NCBI GenBank assembly: GCA_002470165.1
Contig: DKNF01000191.1
Span: 1-7,758, forward strand
Reading direction: 5' to 3'
Length of the DNA stretch: 7,758 nt
DNA from: Betaproteobacteria bacterium UBA7395
GTDB taxonomy: Bacteria > Pseudomonadota > Gammaproteobacteria > Burkholderiales > Rhodocyclaceae
Positions 1-6,640 of this stretch are shown in pieces. The translations under genes were made by a program, and so were the position numbers. The number at the start of each line of letters is the position of its first letter. Position 1 is the first letter of the stretch. The notes under the pieces were generated by a model. The model was not told the origin of the DNA. It did not search any database and saw only the letters and a list, made by a program, of their open reading frames with translations.

Positions 1-1339
1 CGCCGCGCAGCCGGCCGGCCAGACGCACGGCCAGCCAGGCAATGCCCCAGAACAAGGCCAGCGCCCCGACAAAACCGCCCACCGCCAGCAAGCCCAGGCG
101 CAAATCGCCGGCCGCACGCACGATCAGCACGGCCAGCAGCAGGAAACCGAACAGGTAACCGATGACCGCCAGTGGTGCCGGCGGCCCCAGTTCCCGGCGC
201 AGCACCCGCAGGGTCGGCACCCGCGCCAGTTGCAACAATGGCGGCACGGCGAAACCGAACAGCAGCACGGCGGCAACCAGCAGGCCTTCAAGTACCGGGC
301 CGCTGCCGGGCATCGGCAACTGCGCGCCGAGCAGGCCGCTCATTGCCGAAACCAGCGCGAAATGGGCGGCAAAGCCGAGCAACACGCCAAGCAAGGTGGC
401 CAGCAGCGTCATCATCAGAAAACCCAGCACGTGCAGGCGCAGCAGCCCGCCCTGGGTCGTTCCCAGGCAACGCAGCACGGCACAGGCATCGAGATGGCGC
501 TGCATGTAGCGGCGCGCCGCCAGGGCCACGGCGATCGCTGACAGGATCACCGTCAGCAAGGTCGCCAGACCGAGGAAACGCTGCGCCTTGTCGAGCGCAT
601 TGCGCACTTCCGGGCGGGCATCGGCGATTCCTTCCAGACGCTGGCCGCGATCCAGCCGGCTTTCGGCCCACTCGCGCCAGCCGGCCAGCGCCGGATCGCT
701 GCCGGCGAGCAGCAGCCGGTAACGGACGCGGGCGCCGAACTGGATCAGTCCGCTGGCCGGCACGTCGTCGATATGCATCATCAAGCGCGGCGCCACCGAA
801 AACAGGTTGAAGCTGCGATCCGGCTCCTGGGTCAGCACCCCAGCCGCCGGCAACTGCAATTCGCCGACCCCGACCTTCGCCCCCGGCGTCAGCGCCAGCA
901 GGCCGAACAGGCGGGCATCGCCCCAGACGCTGCCGGCGGATGGCCCGCCGGCCACCGCCTGATCTTCGCCATCGACCTGAGCAGCCAGACGCAACTGCCC
1001 GCGCAAGGGATAGGCGCTGCCGACCGCCTTGATTTCGACCAGTTGCGCCCGCCCTTCGGCGAAAACCATGCTTGGGAAAACCAGCGTGCGCACGGCGCGC
1101 AGGCCGCGCGCCTGGGCTTCACGAACGAATGCCTCGTCGATCGGCTGATCGGCGACCAGCACCAGATCGGCGCCGAGCATCTGGCGCGCTTCCAGTTCCA
1201 GGGTGCGGCCGACCCGGTCGGCCAGGAAACCGACCGCCGACACGGCGGCAACGGCGATGCACAGGGCGACGAACAGCAGGCGCAACTCGCCGGCTCGCAA
1301 TTCGCGCTTGAGCATGCGCCAGGCCAGGCCCAACATCAT
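1..1339 (-). CDS. ABC transporter permease, FtsX/YbbP-like, N-terminal part (cut by window edge)
   Basis: The reading frame opens at 1339 and stays open to base 1, giving 446 residues without a stop; the 3' end lies outside. Residues about 20-40 form a first membrane segment. A soluble, MacB-like extracytoplasmic region of about 210 residues follows. An FtsX-type membrane core starts near F255, with helices around 255-276, 302-330, 349-369, 389-407 and 415-439, and the cytoplasmic ARRYMQRHLDACAVLRCLG stretch typical of these permeases. Full-length YbbP-like proteins are about 800 residues, so roughly half is missing. Members of this family work with a LolD-like ATPase in envelope lipid or lipoprotein-related export; the substrate cannot be read here and no ATPase gene is in the window. 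The start overlaps the radA stop as ATGA. A GGGA at 1346-1349 sits 6 bases from this ATG and 9 from the ATG immediately following, so either could be used. Confidence 0.88.
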   Translation of the reverse strand, partial: MMLGLAWRMLKRELRAGELRLLFVALCIAVAAVSAVGFLADRVGRTLELEARQMLGADLVLVADQPIDEAFVREAQARGLRAVRTLVFPSMVFAEGRAQLVEIKAVGSAYPLRGQLRLAAQVDGEDQAVAGGPSAGSVWGDARLFGLLALTPGAKVGVGELQLPAAGVLTQEPDRSFNLFSVAPRLMMHIDDVPASGLIQFGARVRYRLLLAGSDPALAGWREWAESRLDRGQRLEGIADARPEVRNALDKAQRFLGLATLLTVILSAIAVALAARRYMQRHLDACAVLRCLGTTQGGLLRLHVLGFLMMTLLATLLGVLLGFAAHFALVSAMSGLLGAQLPMPGSGPVLEGLLVAAVLLFGFAVPPLLQLARVPTLRVLRRELGPPAPLAVIGYLFGFLLLAVLIVRAAGDLRLGLLAVGGFVGALALFWGIAWLAVRLAGRLRG

Positions 1340-2694
1340 TGCAGTTCCCGGATGCGCTGGACGGCTTCCTCGACGCGCTTGACGGCGATCACCTCCATGC
1401 CTGGAATGGCCTGGCGCGGGCGGTTGGCCTCGGGAATCAGCGCCCGCGTGAAACCGAGCTTGGCCGCTTCCTTCAATCGCTCCTGACCGCGCGGTGCGGG
1501 CCGGATTTCACCGGCCAGACCAACTTCACCAAACACTATAAGTTTATCTGGCAATGCCTTGTTTTTCAATGAAGAAGTAATTGCCATAATGACTGCCAGA
1601 TCGCCTGCCGGTTCGCCGATCTTGACCCCGCCGACGGCATTGACGAAGACGTCCTGATCGAAGCAGACGATGCCGGCGTGGCGGTGCAACACCGCCAGCA
1701 GCATGGCCAGACGCTGCGCATCCAGCCCCACCGTCAGTCGGCGCGGGTTGCCGTGCGCGGTATCGACCAGCGCCTGGATTTCCACCAGCAGCGGCCGCGT
1801 TCCCTCCTGCGTCACCATCACGCACGAGCCGGCAACTTCCTGGCCGTGCTGCGACAGGAACATCGCCGACGGATTGCTGACGCCCTTGAGGCCGGTCTCG
1901 GTCATGGCGAAGACACCGAGTTCGTTGACCGCGCCGAAGCGGTTCTTGACCGCGCGCACCAGGCGGAAACTGGAATGCGTGTCGCCCTCGAAATAGAGCA
2001 CGGTATCGACCACGTGTTCGAGCACGCGCGGCCCGGCCAGCGCGCCCTCCTTGGTCACGTGGCCGACCAGGATCACGGTGATGCCGGCCTGCTTGGCCAG
2101 ACGCGTCAGTTGCGCCGCGCATTCGCGCACCTGGGCGACCGAACCGGGGGCGCTGGAAAGCTGATCCGACCACAGCGTCTGGATCGAGTCGATCACCGCC
2201 ACCTGCGGTTGCTCGGCCTGCAGCGTCGCCAGAATGCGCTCGAGGTTGATCTCGGCCATCAGCGGCAGATTGCCGGTATCGAGATTGAGCCGGCGGGCGC
2301 GCAGGGCGACCTGCTGCCCGGATTCCTCGCCGGTCACGTAAAGCACCTTGTGCGCCTGGGCCAGGTGCGCCAGCGCCTGCAACAACAAGGTACTCTTGCC
2401 GATGCCCGGATCGCCGCCGATCAGCACCACGCCGCCACCGACCAGACCGCCGCCGAGCGCGCGGTCGAACTCGCCGATGCCGGTCGCGATGCGGTCGGCC
2501 TCACGCGCCTCGATGTCGGCCAGGTTCTGCAGCTTCGCTGCCGGGGCCAGCGACTCGAAACGGTGGTTGCCGGGCTTTTCGGCAATCGTCTCGACCAGCG
2601 TGTTCCAGGCATTGCAGCCGGGGCACTGGCCCTGCCACTTGGGGCTGGTCGCCCCGCATTCGGTACAACTGTAGAGCGTCTTGGCTTTGGCCAT
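1336..2694 (-). CDS. radA: DNA repair protein RadA (Sms), RecA-like branch-migration ATPase
   Basis: 452 residues, close to the usual length of about 455. RadA is a cytoplasmic hexameric ATPase that helps process recombination intermediates and extends RecA-made D-loops. In order: an N-terminal zinc finger with C10, C13, C24 and C27; a RecA-like core with Walker A GGDPGIGKST at 93-102 and a Walker B-like VAVIDS at 165-170; the RadA-specific KNRFG at 250-254; and a C-terminal Lon-protease-like domain from about residue 280, which in this family is structural and not proteolytic. The start ATG directly abuts the alr stop with no intervening base, and the TGA overlaps the next gene's ATG, so translation is probably coupled. 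Oddity: codons for residues about 369-391 are markedly AT-rich compared with the rest of the gene (see findings), although the protein there reads as normal RadA, including FGEVGLAGEIRP. Confidence 0.97.
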   Translation of the reverse strand: MAKAKTLYSCTECGATSPKWQGQCPGCNAWNTLVETIAEKPGNHRFESLAPAAKLQNLADIEAREADRIATGIGEFDRALGGGLVGGGVVLIGGDPGIGKSTLLLQALAHLAQAHKVLYVTGEESGQQVALRARRLNLDTGNLPLMAEINLERILATLQAEQPQVAVIDSIQTLWSDQLSSAPGSVAQVRECAAQLTRLAKQAGITVILVGHVTKEGALAGPRVLEHVVDTVLYFEGDTHSSFRLVRAVKNRFGAVNELGVFAMTETGLKGVSNPSAMFLSQHGQEVAGSCVMVTQEGTRPLLVEIQALVDTAHGNPRRLTVGLDAQRLAMLLAVLHRHAGIVCFDQDVFVNAVGGVKIGEPAGDLAVIMAITSSLKNKALPDKLIVFGEVGLAGEIRPAPRGQERLKEAAKLGFTRALIPEANRPRQAIPGMEVIAVKRVEEAVQRIRELQ

Positions 2695-3789
2695 TTATTG
2701 TCCGTCGATGGTCACCGGCACGCGCGGCGCCAGGGCACAGAAAAGTTCGTAGGCAATGGTGCCGGCGGCGGCGGCCACCGCATCGGCGGGCACATACCCC
2801 GCCTCGCCCGGGCCCCACAAGGTGACCGGACTGCCGATGCCGGCGTCGGGGATGTCGTTGAGATCGCAGGCCAGCATGTCCATCGACACCCGGCCGACGG
2901 TACGCGTCAGCTTGCCGGCAACGGCAATCGGGGTGCCGGTCGGCGCGTGGCGCGGATAGCCGTCGGCGTAACCGCAGGCGACGATGCCGATACGCATCGG
3001 CCGCTCGGCGACATAGGTGCCGCCGTAGCCGATGCGTTCGCCGGTGGCAACCGTCTGTACGCCGATGATCCGGCTTTCCAGGACCATCGCCGGTTGCAGG
3101 CCGAACTCCTCGGCCGACTGGTCGGCAAACGGCGAAGCGCCGTAGAGCATGATCCCCGGCCGTACCCAGTCGCCGTGCGCCAACGGGTGACGCAGGATGG
3201 CTGCCGAATTGCCCAGGCTGACCGGCCCGTGCCATTCGCCAGCCATCGCCTGGAAACGCTCCAGTTGCCAGAGCACGCCGCGCTCGCCGTCGGCTTCGGC
3301 GAAATGCGTCATCAGCGTCAGGTTGAGCGCGGGAATCCGCTTCAGGCGCTCCCAGGCGGTCGGCAGCGCACTTTCGGTGAAACCGAGGCGGTTCATGCCG
3401 GTATTGAGTTTCAGATAGACGCTCAGCGGCCGGTCGCTGCGAGCCTGCGCGGCCAGCATGTCGATCTGCTCCAGGCAATGGACAACGCTGTGCAGACCGT
3501 GTTCGACCACCTGCTTGGCGTCGTGGATGCCGAAAATGCCTTCGAGCAGCAGGATGGGCTGACGCACGCCATGCTCGCGCAGGGCGACGGCGTTTTCGCA
3601 TTCGAGCAGGGCAAAGCCGTCGGCCTCGCTGCGCAGGGCGTCGACGGCGCGCATCTGGCCGTGACCGTAGGCATCGGCCTTGACCACCGCCCAGGCCCAG
3701 GCATCCGGGGCATGCGCCTTAGCCTGGCGATAATTGTTGAGAATGGCCGCCGGCCGGACGCGGGCGCGGATCGGGCGGGAAATCTTCAT
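2695..3789 (-). CDS. alr: Alanine racemase, PLP-dependent
   Basis: 364 residues, near the 356-359 of the E. coli enzymes. It interconverts L- and D-alanine in the cytoplasm, supplying D-Ala for peptidoglycan. The PLP-binding lysine is K37 in AVVKADAYGHG, and the second catalytic base is Y255 in ERIGYGGTYV. Other family motifs are KLNTGMNRLGF (127-137), SLGNSAAIL (191-199), RPGIMLYG (210-217) and GRVSMDM (299-305). The N-terminal two thirds form the PLP TIM barrel and the C-terminal third the beta domain that supplies Y255 to the partner subunit. The ATG overlaps the lysR stop as ATGA, and an AAGGA at 3799-3803 inside lysR lies 9 bases upstream, which supports this start. Only one racemase gene is visible; whether this is the housekeeping (Alr) or catabolic (DadX) type cannot be told from sequence alone, but no dadA neighbour is present, which favours the biosynthetic role. 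Confidence 0.97.
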   Translation of the reverse strand: MKISRPIRARVRPAAILNNYRQAKAHAPDAWAWAVVKADAYGHGQMRAVDALRSEADGFALLECENAVALREHGVRQPILLLEGIFGIHDAKQVVEHGLHSVVHCLEQIDMLAAQARSDRPLSVYLKLNTGMNRLGFTESALPTAWERLKRIPALNLTLMTHFAEADGERGVLWQLERFQAMAGEWHGPVSLGNSAAILRHPLAHGDWVRPGIMLYGASPFADQSAEEFGLQPAMVLESRIIGVQTVATGERIGYGGTYVAERPMRIGIVACGYADGYPRHAPTGTPIAVAGKLTRTVGRVSMDMLACDLNDIPDAGIGSPVTLWGPGEAGYVPADAVAAAAGTIAYELFCALAPRVPVTIDGQ

Positions 3790-4688
3790 GCTGCGTGTTC
3801 CTTGAGCTGGCGCCGGGCGAAATCGATGAAGGTGGTCAGCACCCGCGACTGGAAACGTTCCTGCGGGTGAATCAGGTACAGGCCGCGCTTGAGCGGCGGA
3901 TCGAGCGGAATCCCGCGCAATTCGCCGAGCGCAATCTCACGGGCGGCCACCGCGCGCGACACGATGGCAAACCCCAGGCCGGTAGCGACGACGCCCTTCA
4001 GCGCCTCCGGACTGCCCAGTTCCATCTGCGCCTTCAGGCTTTCCGGGGCAATGCCGTGCTCGGCAAAATAGGCGTCGGTGATCTCGCGCGTTCCCGACCC
4101 CGGCTCGCGCGAAATGAATTCGTAATCAGCGAGGTCGGCCGGACGCAACACCGGAAACTCGGCCAGCGGATAATCCGGCACGCAGATGACCTGCAGTTCG
4201 TCCTCGCAACACATCCGGCTTTCCAGCCCGGACAGTTTCGCCGGTGCTTCGATCAGGCCGACGTCGAGCGTATGTTCGGCGACCTGACCTTCGATGCTCT
4301 CCGAATTGCCGACAATCAGCCGGGCCCTGACCTGCGGGTAGAGCGCATTGAATTCGCCGAGCACGCGCGGCAGCATGAACTCGGCAATCGTCGTGCTGGC
4401 GCCGACCAGCAGCGGCCCGCGCATTTCACCGGTCATCTCGCCGATGCGGATGTCCATTTCGTCGGACAAGGCGAGGATCTTGCGAGCGTATTCGAAGGCC
4501 AGTTCGCCGGCCGGCGTCAGCGAAATGCTGCCGTGACGACGCTCGAACAGGCGGGTGGCGTATTGTTCTTCCAGTTGCCGGATCTGGAAGGTGACCGCCG
4601 GCTGCGTCATGAACAGGGCATCGGCCGCACGGGTGAAACTCAGATGTTTGGCTACGGCATGGAACACCTGCAAACGCCGGTCAGCCAT
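3786..4688 (-). CDS. LysR-type transcriptional regulator (CysL/YeiE/CbbR-like branch)
   Basis: 300 residues, standard for LysR regulators. The N-terminal winged helix-turn-helix spans about residues 5-62, with recognition region LSFTRAADALFMTQPAVTFQ and the LFERRHGSISLTPAGE wing. A linker helix leads to a type-2 periplasmic-binding-like effector domain from about residue 92. Visible effector-site motifs are GASTT (96-100), VGNSE (126-130), EPGSGTRE (195-202) and GSPEALKG (225-232). By eye these match the branch containing E. coli YeiE, Bacillus CysL and CbbR, many of which sense small anions or metabolites. The ligand and targets here are unknown. It is transcribed divergently from lplT across a 193-base spacer, the usual layout when a LysR protein controls its neighbour, but its own reading frame is fused by overlap to alr. 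GGAG at 4696-4699, 7 bases before the ATG, supports the start. Confidence 0.93.
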   Translation of the reverse strand: MADRRLQVFHAVAKHLSFTRAADALFMTQPAVTFQIRQLEEQYATRLFERRHGSISLTPAGELAFEYARKILALSDEMDIRIGEMTGEMRGPLLVGASTTIAEFMLPRVLGEFNALYPQVRARLIVGNSESIEGQVAEHTLDVGLIEAPAKLSGLESRMCCEDELQVICVPDYPLAEFPVLRPADLADYEFISREPGSGTREITDAYFAEHGIAPESLKAQMELGSPEALKGVVATGLGFAIVSRAVAAREIALGELRGIPLDPPLKRGLYLIHPQERFQSRVLTTFIDFARRQLKEHAA

Positions 4689-4695
4689 GGGAGAA

Positions 4696-4699
4696 CTCC
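4696..4699 (-). promoter_or_regulatory. Ribosome binding site of the lysR gene
   Basis: On the minus strand this reads GGAG, 7 bases before the ATG at 4688. It is the clearest Shine-Dalgarno in the window and fixes the regulator's start. It forms one arm of a short GGAG-AA-CTCC inverted repeat at 4690-4699, too tight to be a convincing hairpin. Confidence 0.7.
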
Positions 4700-4811
4700 A
4701 GAAATTGGCAAAGCGTTATTCAACCACATTCGTCCGCCTGTCCGCGTAACGGCGTGTATTTTTCCCTAGTCGCTGTCATCAAGCGGTAAGCAAGGGCCTT
4801 CAGGCTGCGAT

Positions 4812-4828
4812 GCCCGCCATCGGCGGGC
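4812..4828. repeat. Perfect GC-rich inverted repeat upstream of the lplT -10
   Basis: GCCCGCC (4812-4818) and GGCGGGC (4822-4828) are exact reverse complements separated by ATC, with a further T/G pairing at the base (4811/4829). No T-tract follows on either strand, so it is not a standard terminator. Given an lplT transcription start near 4852, it would cover about -40 to -24, where a -35 element would sit. It may be an operator, or cruciform-prone filler in a GC-rich genome. Confidence 0.6.
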
Positions 4829-4836
4829 GCATTCCG

Positions 4837-4845
4837 TGGTATAAA
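4837..4845 (+). promoter_or_regulatory. Probable extended -10 promoter of lplT
   Basis: TGGTATAAA is an extended -10 (TG, one base, then TATAAA, five of six to TATAAT). No good -35 is seen 16-18 bases upstream, as is common for extended -10 promoters. A start near 4852 would leave a leader of about 30 bases before the GTG. The element is AT-rich against the GC-rich surroundings, which adds weight; this is an inference without expression data. Confidence 0.5.
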
Positions 4846-4881
4846 CCTCGCCCAAAGTAATAGATTAAGAGACAAAGTTTC

Positions 4882-6144
4882 GTGCCGTTCGGCTTCTACA
4901 TCATCATGGCCGCGCAGTTTTTTTCCGCGCTGGCCGACAACGCCCTGCTGATCGTCGCCATTGCCGCCCTGCGCGACATGCAGGCGCCGGCCGAGTACGA
5001 GCCGCTGCTCAAGACCTGCTTCACCATCTCCTATGTTGCCCTGGCCGCCTTCGTCGGCGCGTTTGCCGACTCGATGCCCAAGGGCCGGGTCATGCTGATC
5101 AGCAACAGCGTCAAGATTTTCGGCTGCGGATTGATGTTCCTCCACGTTCACCCGCTCGCCGCCTACGCCATCGTCGGACTGGGCGCCGCCGCCTATTCAC
5201 CGGCCAAGTACGGCATCCTCACCGAATACCTGCCGCATCGCCTGCTGGTCGTGGCCAACGGCTGGATCGAAGGCCTGACCGTCGGCGCCATCATCCTCGG
5301 CGTTGTCATCGGCGGCCTGCTGATCCAGCCCAACGTGACCAACCACCTGCTGGCCATTGATTTCCCGCTGATCGACACCGGACTCGACACCACCGCCGAG
5401 ATTGCCGTGGCCATCATCGCCCTGCTCTACCTGCTGGCTGCGCTGTTCAATTTCTTCGTTCCCGACACCGGCGTCGACCACAAGCCGCTGAAGAAGAATC
5501 CGGCCTACCTGTTCCACGAATTCAATCACTGCCTCAAACTGCTCTGGCGTGACCGGCTCGGCCAGATTTCCCTGGCCGTCACCACCCTGTTCTGGGGGGC
5601 CGGCGCGACGCTGCAGTTCATCGTCATCAAATGGGCCGAAACCGCACTCGGCCTCAACCTGTCGCAATCCTCGATGCTTCAGGGCGTGGTCGCGGTCGGC
5701 GTCGCCACCGGCGCCATCGTCGCCGCCAAGTTCATCACCCTGCGCAAGTCGGTGCGGGTCATCCCGCTCGGCATCGCCATGGGCATCATCGTGCTGATCA
5801 TGAACTTTGTCAGCGACATGTGGCTGGCCGTCCCGCTGCTGATCCTGATCGGCGCCCTGTCCGGCTTCTTCGTCGTACCGATGAACGCCCTGCTCCAGCA
5901 CCGCGGCCACATCCTGATGGGCGCCGGCCACTCGATCGCCGTGCAGAATTTCAACGAAAACCTGTCCATCCTGGTGATGACCGGCCTGTACTACGTGATG
6001 ATCCGCGCCGACATGTCGATCTACTGGGTTCTGACCCTGTTCGGGCTGTTCGTCAGCGGCATCATGTACCTGATCCGCGAACGCCACCTGGCCAACCAGC
6101 GCGACCGCGACGACGTGATGCACCTGGACGATTCCCCGCACTGA
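4882..6144 (+). CDS. lplT: Lysophospholipid transporter LplT (major facilitator superfamily)
   Basis: 420 residues (E. coli LplT has 397). LplT is an inner-membrane flippase that brings lysophospholipids, chiefly lyso-PE, to the cytoplasmic face for reacylation. The opening GFYIIMAAQFFSALADNALL, the AAAYSPAKYGILTEYLP loop (102-118) and VVPMNALLQHRGH (331-343) are characteristic, followed by GAGHSIAVQNFNEN. About twelve hydrophobic segments are seen, with a loop of roughly 40 residues around 195-230 between the two halves and a charged tail after about 398. The start is GTG: an in-frame TAG lies at 4861 and no ATG falls between it and the conserved GFY. A weak AAGAGA (4867-4872) sits 9 bases upstream. 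In enterobacteria lplT adjoins the acyltransferase gene aas; here no aas is present, and a cupin gene follows after two bases. Confidence 0.95.
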   Translation: MPFGFYIIMAAQFFSALADNALLIVAIAALRDMQAPAEYEPLLKTCFTISYVALAAFVGAFADSMPKGRVMLISNSVKIFGCGLMFLHVHPLAAYAIVGLGAAAYSPAKYGILTEYLPHRLLVVANGWIEGLTVGAIILGVVIGGLLIQPNVTNHLLAIDFPLIDTGLDTTAEIAVAIIALLYLLAALFNFFVPDTGVDHKPLKKNPAYLFHEFNHCLKLLWRDRLGQISLAVTTLFWGAGATLQFIVIKWAETALGLNLSQSSMLQGVVAVGVATGAIVAAKFITLRKSVRVIPLGIAMGIIVLIMNFVSDMWLAVPLLILIGALSGFFVVPMNALLQHRGHILMGAGHSIAVQNFNENLSILVMTGLYYVMIRADMSIYWVLTLFGLFVSGIMYLIRERHLANQRDRDDVMHLDDSPH

Positions 6145-6146
6145 CC

Positions 6147-6512
6147 ATGACGCTGCAAGCCTACGCAGGCGTCGCCCCCTACATCACCAAGGACGGCTCC
6201 GAAATCCGCGAACTGATGCACCCGTCGGTACATGGCAATCGCGCGCAAAGTCTCGCCGAAGCCACCATCCTGCCCGGCTGCAAAACCGAACTGCACCGCC
6301 ACGCGATCACCGAAGAGCTTTACCACATCACCGCCGGCACCGGCCTGATGACCCTGGGCCAGGAACATTTCCCTGTCCGGCCGGGCGACACCGTCTGCAT
6401 TCCACCGGGCACGCCACACTGCATCGAAGCTACCGGCGAGGCACCGCTCAAGCTGCTGTGCTGCTGTTCTCCGGCTTACGACCACGCGGATACTGAACTG
6501 CTTCAGGGCTGA
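6147..6512 (+). CDS. Small single-domain cupin protein
   Basis: 121 residues. A single beta-barrel cupin with both metal-site motifs. Motif 1 runs from G44 through H50, H52 and E57 to G64. Motif 2 runs from G80 through P86 and G88 to H91, with A95 where Asn is usual. H50, H52, E57 and H91 are the expected ligands of one metal ion (often Fe, Mn, Ni or Zn). After the barrel comes LKLLCCCSPAYDHADTELL, with three adjacent cysteines at 105-107. There is no signal peptide or membrane segment, so it is probably cytoplasmic. Such short cupins include isomerases, dioxygenases and sugar-binding or regulatory proteins, and the function cannot be assigned. The ATG follows the lplT TGA by two bases with no strong ribosome binding site, implying coupled translation. 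An upstream extension of the frame runs inside lplT and is a shadow, so the start at 6147 is chosen. Confidence 0.9.
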   Translation: MTLQAYAGVAPYITKDGSEIRELMHPSVHGNRAQSLAEATILPGCKTELHRHAITEELYHITAGTGLMTLGQEHFPVRPGDTVCIPPGTPHCIEATGEAPLKLLCCCSPAYDHADTELLQG

Positions 6513-6523
6513 GCCGGAGAACG

Positions 6524-6580
6524 TGTCGATGTTTTGCGGAAATATCGACAGGTTTCCTTGATCTGTCGACGGCAACGACA
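6524..6580. repeat. Alternating TGTCG/CGACA repeat cluster between the cupin gene and mutS
   Basis: TGTCGAT at 6524-6530, ATCGACA at 6544-6550, TGTCGAC at 6564-6570 and CGACA at 6576-6580 alternate in orientation within 57 bases; the first three begin exactly 20 bases apart. Copies 1 and 2 form a 7-bp inverted repeat with a 13-base loop. Copies 2 and 3 form a longer 9-bp stem (6545-6553 with 6561-6569, one G-U pair) with a 7-base loop, and the two pairings exclude each other. No T-run follows, so a simple intrinsic terminator is not supported. Operator sites for a dimeric repressor, or an RNA structure at the end of the lplT-cupin transcript, are both possible. Confidence 0.5.
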
Positions 6581-6603
6581 TGTTCGGGCACTTGCTGAGC
6601 GCC

Positions 6604-6612
6604 TGCTAAAAT
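6604..6612 (+). promoter_or_regulatory. Probable extended -10 promoter of mutS
   Basis: TGCTAAAAT combines the TG extension with TAAAAT, five of six to the -10 consensus. No convincing -35 is present at the right distance. Transcription would start near 6619, leaving a leader of about 22 bases. The form resembles the proposed lplT promoter. A pyrimidine-rich run (CTTTTTCCACC) lies between it and the mutS ATG. Confidence 0.5.
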
Positions 6613-6640
6613 CCGCATCTTTTTCCACCTGACCCAGCCG

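Larger units (their letters stand above)
4689..4881. other. Divergent intergenic control region between lysR and lplT
   Basis: These 193 bases hold no gene. The lysR-proximal half contains the ribosome binding site and several AT-rich runs but no -35/-10 pair for lysR that I would defend; the best minus-strand candidate is a TTGATG near 4780 with a poor -10. The lplT-proximal half has a GC-rich inverted repeat and an extended -10 element, described separately. LysR proteins bind T-N11-A boxes in such spacers; several loose matches exist, but none stands out as a symmetric operator. Confidence 0.6.

Noticed and set aside
172..1486. Several plus-strand frames at the left edge
   Set aside because: The minus-strand frame encodes a continuous FtsX-type permease with membrane helices in the expected places; the plus-strand frames are low-complexity shadows.
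1678..3870. A 730-codon open frame on the plus strand opposite radA and alr
   Set aside because: It lies exactly antisense to two genes with full family motifs, and its composition (rich in R, H, Q, G, A, D) is typical of the complementary frame of GC-rich coding DNA. It has no recognisable domain.
5197..6141. A 314-codon minus-strand frame opposite lplT
   Set aside because: It is a shadow of lplT, with highly biased D/H/Q/G/V composition produced by reading membrane-protein codons backwards.
5631..6146. Upstream extension of the cupin frame giving a 293-residue protein
   Set aside because: The extension overlaps lplT out of frame and is arginine/proline-rich noise; homology to cupins begins only after the ATG at 6147.
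6545..6569. Intrinsic terminator after the cupin gene
   Set aside because: The hairpin is sound, but it is followed by CGGCAACGACATG with no T-run, so intrinsic termination is not supported.
6547..6580. LexA/SOS box upstream of mutS
   Set aside because: The ACAG and CTGT half sites occur in the wrong relative order and spacing for CTGT-N8-ACAG.
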